Assembly: GCA_002392915.1 (NCBI GenBank)
Contig: DGHQ01000012.1
Location: 50,210-66,231, forward strand
From: Bacteroidales bacterium UBA3844
GTDB lineage: Bacteria > Bacteroidota > Bacteroidia > Bacteroidales > Paludibacteraceae
DNA length: 16,022 nt
Reading direction: 5' to 3'
This document shows positions 1 to 6,045 of this stretch, piece by piece. A program made the translations under genes and the position numbers. Each line of letters opens with the position of its first letter. Within the stretch, counting starts at the first letter, position 1. The notes below the pieces were generated by a model. The model did no database searches. It was not told the DNA's origin and saw only the letters and a list, made by a program, of their open reading frames with translations.

Positions 1-1238
1 CCCATTGTGTAGTGGATAGCAGGGAATATCTTCATTGGAACTTCGTATGGATTCTCGTCTGTGATCTTCTCATACATCTGGAACAAGTTACCATATTTCT
101 GAGCAACCACATCCTTTCCAAGACGCTGGATAGCGTACTTGAAGTCAAGGAATACTGCAAGACCTGTGCTGTTTACTCCGAATCCCTTGTCGCAACGCTC
201 CTTAGCTGCACGAGAAGCAACGTCACGTGGCACTAGGTTGCCGAATGCTGGGTAACGACGCTCCAAGTAGAAGTCACGATCCTCATCAGGAATATCGTTA
301 GCTGTCTTTCTTCCCTCCTGGATAGCCTTCGCGTCCTCAAGTTTCTTAGGAACCCAAATACGACCATCATTACGAAGAGACTCAGACATCAATGTCAACT
401 TAGACTGGATGTCTCCGTGAACTGGAATACAAGTTGGGTGAATCTGAGCGTAGCATGGGTTAGCGAAGTAAGCTCCCTTACGGTAGATCTGCATAGCTGC
501 AGAACCGTTAGATCCCATAGCGTTAGTAGAAAGGAAGTATGTGTTTCCGTATCCACCAGTACCGATAACTACTGCGTGGCCGAAGAAACGCTCGATCTTA
601 CCTGTAACAAGATTACGTGCGATGATACCACGAGCACGCCCCTCAATGATAACGACGTCAAGCATCTCATAACGAGTGTAAAGCTTAACTGTACCCTTGT
701 TGACCTGGCGGCTAAGTGCTGAGTATGCACCAAGAAGAAGCTGCTGTCCTGTCTGTCCCTTTGCGTAGAAAGTACGAGACACCTGAGCTCCACCGAATGA
801 ACGGTTGTCTAGAAGACCGCCGTACTCACGAGCGAATGGAACACCCTGAGCTACACACTGGTCGATGATGCTGTTAGACACCTCAGCAAGACGGTAAACG
901 TTTGCCTCACGTGCACGGTAGTCACCACCCTTGATTGTATCGTAGAATAGACGGTATACTGAGTCGCCGTCGTTCTGGTAGTTCTTAGCTGCGTTGATAC
1001 CTCCCTGTGCTGCGATAGAGTGAGCACGACGTGGAGAATCCTGAATACAGAAATTCAATACGTTGAATCCAAGAGCTCCAAGAGAAGCTGCTGCAGATGC
1101 TCCTGCAAGTCCTGTTCCAACAACGATGATGTCCAACTTACGCTTGTTTGCTGGATTCACCAATTTCTGATGATTTTTATAGTTGGTCCACTTCTGAGCC
1201 AAAGGACCTTTAGGAATTTTTGAATCTATAGTTGCCAT
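1..1238 (-). CDS. frdA: Fumarate reductase/succinate dehydrogenase flavoprotein subunit, 3'-truncated by window edge
   Basis: Catalytic flavoprotein of the membrane-bound quinol:fumarate reductase/succinate dehydrogenase; in anaerobic Bacteroidales it mainly reduces fumarate to succinate at the cytoplasmic face of the inner membrane. The ATG at 1238 begins MATIDSKIPKGPLAQ, and 412 codons are present. The FAD-binding glycine motif GTGLAG is at residues 41-46. The covalent-FAD histidine is H73 in RAHSIAAQGG, followed by the family stretch NDGDS. HPT at 267-269 and HYTMG starting at 409, the last codons before the edge, match substrate-binding histidine regions of the family. Roughly the last third (capping and C-terminal domains) lies outside the window. 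It follows the cytochrome b gene by 25 bp in the same direction, so they are cotranscribed; the iron-sulfur subunit should come next. Sequence alone cannot separate Frd from Sdh; the symbol reflects the likely physiological direction. No frame break was seen. Confidence 0.95.
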   Translation of the reverse strand, partial: MATIDSKIPKGPLAQKWTNYKNHQKLVNPANKRKLDIIVVGTGLAGASAAASLGALGFNVLNFCIQDSPRRAHSIAAQGGINAAKNYQNDGDSVYRLFYDTIKGGDYRAREANVYRLAEVSNSIIDQCVAQGVPFAREYGGLLDNRSFGGAQVSRTFYAKGQTGQQLLLGAYSALSRQVNKGTVKLYTRYEMLDVVIIEGRARGIIARNLVTGKIERFFGHAVVIGTGGYGNTYFLSTNAMGSNGSAAMQIYRKGAYFANPCYAQIHPTCIPVHGDIQSKLTLMSESLRNDGRIWVPKKLEDAKAIQEGRKTANDIPDEDRDFYLERRYPAFGNLVPRDVASRAAKERCDKGFGVNSTGLAVFLDFKYAIQRLGKDVVAQKYGNLFQMYEKITDENPYEVPMKIFPAIHYTM

Positions 1239-1263
1239 AATTTCTTCAATTTAATATGGGAAT

Positions 1264-1947
1264 TTAAGCGAAGTAGCCGTAGAATACCACTGCTATAAAG
1301 CCTGCGCAAACAACTGTTGCAAAGATGTTAGAGATGCACTTCCAACGAGGCATCCAAGTCTTGTTGTTAGCTCCTAGTGTCTGCATAGCCGACCACATAC
1401 CGTGTGTCAAGTGGAACCACAATGCAATCAACCAAATAACGTATAGAACTACGTTGATAGGGTTCTTGAATGTGTAAGAAATCAAACCTGCACCATCTGT
1501 GGCAGCGTATGTTGTGCCATCAGCAGTAAGAAGCAATTCCTCGCTACCTACCAACTCAGGAAGCATCATGTGTGCCCAAAATTGAGACAGGTGGATGCAA
1601 AGTCCGATGATCACGATTGCTCCAAGAACGAACATGTTCTGTGATGCCCATTCTACTGATCCCTGATTCTCAGATACTGCATATCTCTGCTCACCACGTG
1701 CCTTGCGATTCTGCAATGTAAGAATAATTGCGTAGGCAAAGTGAACGAACACTCCCGCAGCTAGCACAGCTGTACCAGCCACTGCATACCAGTTAGATCC
1801 CAAAAAGCTACACACTGCGTTGTATGCTTCAGAACTAATGATAGCCACTAAATTCATTGACATGTGAAATGCCAAAAACAAGATGAGGAATAGTCCTGAT
1901 ATGCTCATTATCAGTTTTCTTCCCACCGAAGAACTAGTTAACCACAT
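1264..1947 (-). CDS. frdC: Fumarate reductase/succinate dehydrogenase cytochrome b subunit
   Basis: Membrane anchor of the Frd/Sdh complex, carrying haem b and passing electrons between menaquinol and the flavoprotein/iron-sulfur subunits. At 227 residues it has the size of the single-polypeptide, five-helix, dihaem type known from Wolinella FrdC. Hydrophobic helices lie near residues 12-36, 53-77, 105-126, 163-183 and 205-226. Candidate axial haem ligands inside or at the ends of helices are H28, H69, H119 and H179 or H182, the spacing expected for two haems. The start at 1947 gives MWLTSSSVGRK, directly after a promoter-bearing AT-rich region. It is the first gene of the operon, 25 bp before the flavoprotein gene. 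In many databases it would be named sdhC. The family assignment is secure; the exact ligand assignment is inferred from position. Confidence 0.93.
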   Translation of the reverse strand: MWLTSSSVGRKLIMSISGLFLILFLAFHMSMNLVAIISSEAYNAVCSFLGSNWYAVAGTAVLAAGVFVHFAYAIILTLQNRKARGEQRYAVSENQGSVEWASQNMFVLGAIVIIGLCIHLSQFWAHMMLPELVGSEELLLTADGTTYAATDGAGLISYTFKNPINVVLYVIWLIALWFHLTHGMWSAMQTLGANNKTWMPRWKCISNIFATVVCAGFIAVVFYGYFA

Positions 1948-2008
1948 AAAATTACGTTTAATGAATTATTTTTTATTAATTTTTATTTCCATTTTGTGCA
2001 ATATTCGG

Positions 2009-2040
2009 CAAAAATAAAAAGCGGAAATCAAAAACGCAAA
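2009..2040 (-). promoter_or_regulatory. Promoter of the frd/sdh operon
   Basis: Read on the minus strand, a -33 box TTTG (2040-2037), a 20-bp spacer and a -7 box TATTTTTG (2016-2009) match the Bacteroides sigma-ABfr consensus TTTG-N19-21-TAnnTTTG. Transcription would start near 2003, giving an untranslated leader of about 55 nt before the ATG at 1947. The match is seen in the sequence; activity is inferred. Confidence 0.7.
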
Positions 2041-2391
2041 CAAAAAAATTGTTTTTTGCAAAATATGCTGATTTATCAACAATCACATAAATTTCTGCTA
2101 TTTTCAGACAAAGTGAAATGGATAATGTGTTTTACATTGCATTTATATGTTTTCATATTTAATATCGGACCCAAAGTGTAATATTATACGGTTTTGAGCA
2201 AATTATTTCATTTTACGAATATTTTCGCATAAATATTAAAATGCATAATGTAAAGTAAAAATGATAGATTTAAGCAAAACGTATGATTTGCTGACATTTT
2301 TATCTTACGCAAGTTTACTATTTGTTACGATTGTGTTACATTTTGGAAAAATTCAAATAATTATGCAAAACAAAAAAAGCCGTTTTTTCAT

Positions 2392-2422
2392 TTTGTCAAA
2401 CGCTTTGTTATAAATAAATTTG
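2392..2422 (+). promoter_or_regulatory. Promoter of the DASS symporter gene
   Basis: A -33 box TTTG (2392-2395), an exact 19-bp spacer and a -7 box TAAATTTG (2415-2422) fully match the Bacteroides promoter consensus. The start site would be near 2428, about 53 nt before the ATG at 2481. It is likely also the promoter for the downstream porin gene, since no other complete match lies between them. Confidence 0.75.
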
Positions 2423-2480
2423 CGTCGCTTTTAACAACTTTGAATTAATAACAAGTAAAACAAAATATCAAAAAGGTTTT

Positions 2481-4007
2481 ATGGAACCAAAAGAGCAACT
2501 AAGTACGTCTCTGTCTGAGCCACAGACAGCAAAGGCGGCCCCTTCAGGAGTGCCTACAGACAACAAAAAACTCATTTGTCTAGGCATTTGCCTTGCAATC
2601 GGACTATTGGCATGGTTTTTGCCAGCGAGTGCATTCGGACTTAAGGGTGACCCTACAGTTTTAGAGCAGCGTGTAATTGCAATCTTCTTGTTTGCTGCCG
2701 CAATGTGGATTACAGAGCCAATTCCAATCTGGACGACTTCGGTTTTGACAATGGTGTTGATGCTCCTTACTGTTTCCAATAGTGCTGTGGCATTTATGAC
2801 TCCCGAAAAAGGAGCTGAACTTTATAATGGTCAGATTTACGGAGAACCGATAAGCTATAAGGCTATCATGGCGGCTTTCGCTGATCCTACTATCATGCTT
2901 TTCATGGGTGGATTTGTGTTGGCTATCGCAGCCACTAAGTATAAGATGGATGCTGGTCTTGCAAAAGCGATGATGAAACCATTCGGAACAAAATCTGAGT
3001 ATGTGCTTCTTGGCTTTATCTTGATTTCGGCAATGTTCTCAATGTTTATGAGTAATACAGCAACAGCAGCGATGATGCTTACAATCCTATCTCCTGTGCT
3101 TGCTACACTTCCTGCTGATGGAAAAGGTAGAATCGGTCTTGCTCTTGCAATTCCAATCGCATGTAACGTTGGTGGTATCGGAACTCCTATCGGAACTCCA
3201 CCAAACGCAATTGCAACTGGATTCCTTGAGAAGCAAGGTATTGAGATTGCATTCGGCGACTGGATGTTGATGATGGTTCCTGTTATGTTGATCATTCTTG
3301 TATTTTCATGGTTCTTACTTGTTAAGCTTTTCCCATTCTCACAGAGAGACATCGTGATTGAAGTCCCTGGAGATTTCGACAAGAGCCCTAAGGCATTCAT
3401 TGTTTATGTGACTTTCGGTGTCACTATCTTCCTTTGGGTGTTTGGAAAGGATCTGTTTGGCATCAATGCCAATGTTGTTGCTTTGATTCCATTTGCGGTC
3501 TTCTCTATCACAGGTGTGATCACAAAGAAGGATCTAGCTTTGATCGACTGGGATGTTCTTTGGCTTGTGGCTGGAGGTTTCGCACTAGGTATCGGATTGG
3601 ATAAGACAGGTCTTGGAAAACATATGGTGGATTCAATTCCGTTGGATCAGTGGCCTACACTTGTGATGATGATTGGCGCTGGTGTCCTATGTATCACGAT
3701 GAGTACATTCATGTCTAACTCTGGTACTGCAGCACTTCTAGTTCCAATTCTTGCCGCAGCGGGTATGGGTATGCAGGAGCAGTTGGCTTCATTCGGTGGT
3801 GTGCCTGCACTTCTTATCGGTGTTGCGTTGTCAGCTTCACTTGCAATGTCACTGCCTATCTCAACTCCTCCAAATGCACTCGCTTACGCCAAGGGATTCA
3901 TTCAGCAGAAGGATATGGCTGTAGTGGGTATCATAGTTGGTGTTTTCGGTATGATCGTAGGTTACTCTGCTTTGATCTTGTTCGGCAACACAGTTTTCGG
4001 AAACTAA
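2481..4007 (+). CDS. DASS/SLC13-family sodium:anion symporter, probably for C4-dicarboxylates
   Basis: Inner-membrane secondary transporter of the divalent anion:Na+ symporter family (VcINDY/SdcS type), which moves succinate, fumarate, malate or in some members sulfate. 508 residues, a normal length for the family. A hydrophilic N-terminal tail (1-29) precedes many hydrophobic segments. Two inverted-repeat signature regions are visible: SNTATAA at 191-197 followed by GTPIGTPPNA at 234-243, and SNSGTAA at 412-418 followed by STPPNALA at 461-468. These form the substrate- and sodium-binding sites in the family. The second triplet is SNS instead of the more usual SNT. The ATG at 2481 sits behind AAAAGG, a weak ribosome site. 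It diverges from frd/sdh and is followed by a porin-like gene. The family is secure; dicarboxylate as substrate is inferred from family and neighbours, and sulfate cannot be excluded. Confidence 0.9.
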   Translation: MEPKEQLSTSLSEPQTAKAAPSGVPTDNKKLICLGICLAIGLLAWFLPASAFGLKGDPTVLEQRVIAIFLFAAAMWITEPIPIWTTSVLTMVLMLLTVSNSAVAFMTPEKGAELYNGQIYGEPISYKAIMAAFADPTIMLFMGGFVLAIAATKYKMDAGLAKAMMKPFGTKSEYVLLGFILISAMFSMFMSNTATAAMMLTILSPVLATLPADGKGRIGLALAIPIACNVGGIGTPIGTPPNAIATGFLEKQGIEIAFGDWMLMMVPVMLIILVFSWFLLVKLFPFSQRDIVIEVPGDFDKSPKAFIVYVTFGVTIFLWVFGKDLFGINANVVALIPFAVFSITGVITKKDLALIDWDVLWLVAGGFALGIGLDKTGLGKHMVDSIPLDQWPTLVMMIGAGVLCITMSTFMSNSGTAALLVPILAAAGMGMQEQLASFGGVPALLIGVALSASLAMSLPISTPPNALAYAKGFIQQKDMAVVGIIVGVFGMIVGYSALILFGNTVFGN

Positions 4008-4025
4008 TTATTCAAAATATATTTT

Positions 4026-4059
4026 GTAGAGACGCAGTGACATGCGTCTCTACTTTTTT
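4026..4059 (+). terminator. Terminator-like hairpin between symporter and porin genes
   Basis: A perfect 11-bp stem, GTAGAGACGCA (4026-4036) and TGCGTCTCTAC (4043-4053), encloses the loop GTGACA and is followed by six T residues (4054-4059). This is a textbook intrinsic terminator for the symporter transcript. The T-run ends directly at the ATG of the porin gene at 4060, so the hairpin may act as an attenuator or RNA-stability element within one transcript. Confidence 0.85.
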
Positions 4060-5499
4060 ATGAAAAAAATGAAAAAATTTTTACTTTCAGTCCTAGTGGC
4101 TTGTGCTTCTCTATCTGCATTCGCACAAGACAATGCTGTAGCAGACACAGCAAAACATCATCACCGTCATCATCGCCATCATCGCAATGGCGTAGTGTTT
4201 GAGGGTAACGACAAAAATCCAAAGGTTTCTCTTTATGGTTTTGTCCGCAATTATTTCACTTACGACTCTCACACAGAGCAGACTGTTTGCGGTGGACTGT
4301 TCAACACTCTTCCTTATGATGAGAACCTTAATCTACGTGGTGAAGATTTGAACGCGCAGCCTTCTGCACAATGGATGGCATTCACAACTCGTCTCGGAAT
4401 TAACCTTCAAGGACCAAAACTGAATGAAATTTGCACTATGAGCGGAAAAGTGGAGATGGATTTCTGTGGCTACGGTACATATTCTTATGTGCTTCGTCTT
4501 CGTCAGGCATTTATGCGTCTTTCATGGCAGAAGAATATGTTGACTTTGGGTCAGACTTGGCATCCTATGTTTAATTCGGATATGATGCCTGGTTGCGCAG
4601 CTCTTGCAACTGGTTCTCCATTCCAACCATTCAACCGTTCTCCTCAGATTCGTCACGATGTACGCTTCGGTAAGGATAACGGATGGAGATGGACAACTGA
4701 TTTGCTTTGGATGCTTCAGTACACTCCCGTCGGACCGGATAAAGATGGCCTTGGAGCTGGTTCTACTGCAAACATCAAGTTCTTGAACAACTCTTGTATT
4801 CCAGATTTGTATTTCGGACTTGATCATACCGGTAAGAAGACAATTGTCGGTGTGGGTGCTGACCTTACAAGCCTTAAACCACGTACAACACGTGAGGAAA
4901 AGATTAATTATGAAGGAAAGGATACAGTATGCACAGTAAAATCGAAAGATAGAGTCACAGCAATCTCTCCAATGTTCTACTTCCAGTATAAGCCTTCAAG
5001 CAAGTTCAAATTGATGGCAAAAGCTGTTTATGGTCAGAACTCTGCTCATTTGAACATGCCGAGCGGATATGGACTTACAAAAGTGAATGAGGAGACAGGA
5101 GAGTGTGAGTACACTCCACTTCGTCTGTTCAGCACATGGATCAATCCAGTTTGGACTAGTGTAAGCAAAAACTCTGGCAATATCACTAAAATCAGCTTCT
5201 TCGCTGGTTTCCAGAAAAACTTTGGTGCAAAAGAGGGTATGGTTGAGGAGTATGTTAAATATACAGCACTTCAGCATAAAGGAGGCAAAACATTGGACAA
5301 CTGCTTCCGTCTTTGCCCTACATACACATATACAATCAAGTGCTTTGATTTGGCTGTAGAGTATGAGTTGACTGGAGCTACTTATGGCAAGGAAGAGAAA
5401 GACAATGAGGGTCTTTGGTTAGGTCGTGCGGTAGAAGAGGATCGCAATACAGTGGTCAACCATCGTGCTTGTGTCATGGTGAAGTACAACTTCAAATAA
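4060..5499 (+). CDS. Outer-membrane beta-barrel porin-like protein, DcaP-like
   Basis: Probable outer-membrane channel. From the chosen ATG at 4060 (479 residues) it starts MKKMKKFLLSV, a typical signal peptide with likely cleavage after AFA (residue 22). An ATG at 4042 in the same frame lies inside the terminator hairpin and would put MRLYFF before the signal, so it was rejected; an ATG at 4069 is a possible alternative. The mature N-terminus carries a histidine/arginine cluster at 33-42. Barrel-like alternating strands follow, and the protein ends VKYNFK, with aromatic residues suited to outer-membrane assembly. The stretch with RLGINL (111-116), YVLRLRQAF (143-151) and LGQTWHPMF (163-171) resembles DcaP-type porins, which pass dicarboxylates. 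Eleven cysteines in the mature part are unusual for a porin. Sitting behind a DASS symporter, it may be the outer-membrane step for the same substrate. Barrel and export are well supported; the substrate is inference. Confidence 0.72.
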   Translation: MKKMKKFLLSVLVACASLSAFAQDNAVADTAKHHHRHHRHHRNGVVFEGNDKNPKVSLYGFVRNYFTYDSHTEQTVCGGLFNTLPYDENLNLRGEDLNAQPSAQWMAFTTRLGINLQGPKLNEICTMSGKVEMDFCGYGTYSYVLRLRQAFMRLSWQKNMLTLGQTWHPMFNSDMMPGCAALATGSPFQPFNRSPQIRHDVRFGKDNGWRWTTDLLWMLQYTPVGPDKDGLGAGSTANIKFLNNSCIPDLYFGLDHTGKKTIVGVGADLTSLKPRTTREEKINYEGKDTVCTVKSKDRVTAISPMFYFQYKPSSKFKLMAKAVYGQNSAHLNMPSGYGLTKVNEETGECEYTPLRLFSTWINPVWTSVSKNSGNITKISFFAGFQKNFGAKEGMVEEYVKYTALQHKGGKTLDNCFRLCPTYTYTIKCFDLAVEYELTGATYGKEEKDNEGLWLGRAVEEDRNTVVNHRACVMVKYNFK

Positions 5500-5522
5500 T
5501 CGTTTCACAGATTAATATCAGA

Positions 5523-5554
5523 AAGAGATGTGGTATCGCCACATCTCTTGTTTT
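5523..5554 (+). terminator. Intrinsic terminator of the porin gene
   Basis: A perfect 11-bp stem AAGAGATGTGG (5523-5533) / CCACATCTCTT (5539-5549) with loop TATCG, followed by GTTTT. It lies 23 bp after the porin stop and separates this unit from rpsO. Confidence 0.88.
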
Positions 5555-5590
5555 ATTAAATAAGATGCAATTCAAATTTGCTTAAAATAT

Positions 5591-5621
5591 TTTGCTGTCT
5601 CATTCTTAATTGCTACCTTTG
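5591..5621 (+). promoter_or_regulatory. Promoter of rpsO
   Basis: TTTG (5591-5594), an exact 19-bp spacer and TACCTTTG (5614-5621) match the Bacteroides consensus. The start site would be near 5627, leaving a leader of only about 20 nt before the ATG at 5648. That is too short for an E. coli-style pseudoknot autoregulatory leader upstream of the start codon. Confidence 0.78.
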
Positions 5622-5647
5622 CAGTCGCTAATTAAAATTATATAACA

Positions 5648-5917
5648 ATGTATCTAGATCAAGCTAAAAAAGCAGAAATCTTCGGGACTTACGGAAAGTC
5701 TAATACCGATACTGGTTCAGCAGAGAGCCAGATAGCGCTATTCTCATACCGTATCTCTCATTTGACTGAGCATGTAAAGTCAAACAAGAAGGATTTTAAC
5801 ACATCAAGATCTCTTAAGATGTTGGTTGGTAAGCGTCGTCGTATGTTGGATTTCTTGAAAGAGAAGGACATCGAGCGTTACCGTTCAATCGTTAAGAAGC
5901 TTGGTTTGAGAAAGTAA
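5648..5917 (+). CDS. rpsO: 30S ribosomal protein S15
   Basis: Small-subunit ribosomal protein that binds the central domain of 16S rRNA early in 30S assembly. 89 residues, the normal length. The family hallmarks are visible: DTGSAESQIA at 20-29, the basic loop segment SLKMLVGKRRRMLDFL in the middle, and a lysine/arginine-rich C-terminus ending LGLRK. The ATG at 5648 begins MYLDQAKKAEIF; no strong Shine-Dalgarno is present, as is usual for this phylum. It is a single-gene transcription unit with its own promoter and terminator; in many other bacteria rpsO is followed by pnp, which is not the case here. Identification is unambiguous. Confidence 0.98.
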   Translation: MYLDQAKKAEIFGTYGKSNTDTGSAESQIALFSYRISHLTEHVKSNKKDFNTSRSLKMLVGKRRRMLDFLKEKDIERYRSIVKKLGLRK

Positions 5918-5936
5918 TTGCTTTCTTGAAAAGAAC

Positions 5937-5965
5937 AAAGGCGGACAGAAATGTTCGCCTTTTTT
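5937..5965 (+). terminator. Terminator of rpsO, possibly bidirectional
   Basis: An 11-bp stem AAAGGCGGACA (5937-5947) / TGTTCGCCTTT (5952-5962) with one G-U pair and a GAAA tetraloop, running into a T-tract to 5965. On the minus strand the same hairpin is followed by a T-rich stretch, so it may also stop transcripts of the convergent ketoacyl-synthase gene, whose own 3' flank shows no other clear hairpin. Confidence 0.88.
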
Positions 5966-6045
5966 ATTTTATACTATTTATATGCAGTATACGTATGAAG
6001 ATGGACTGGCACGCGCTTTGATTCGTTGGGCATATCCTGTGATTT

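Larger units (their letters stand above)
1948..2480. other. 533-bp AT-rich divergent intergenic region
   Basis: This gap separates the leftward frd/sdh operon from the rightward DASS symporter. It holds one good Bacteroides-type promoter close to each gene (annotated separately), leaving about 350 bp in the middle with no assigned role. That middle is very AT-rich and contains a near-palindrome GTGTAATATTATAC at 2176-2189. A 61-codon reading frame at 1996-2181 overlaps the frd promoter and resembles no known protein. The length is more than two core promoters need, so regulatory sites for one or both units are possible, but none can be named. Confidence 0.6.

Noticed and set aside
1996..2181. 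61-codon plus-strand reading frame in the frd/symporter gap
   Set aside because: It overlaps the frd promoter, has no recognisable domain or ribosome site, and its composition reflects AT-rich non-coding DNA.
4042..4059. Upstream ATG for the porin gene
   Set aside because: It lies inside the terminator hairpin and would place MRLYFF before a normal signal peptide; the ATG at 4060 fits better.
4093..4104. Lipobox-like LVAC in the porin signal peptide (residues 12-15)
   Set aside because: The preceding hydrophobic stretch is short and a good signal peptidase I site (AFA before Q) follows, which is the common form in this phylum. Lipidation is possible but less likely for a barrel.
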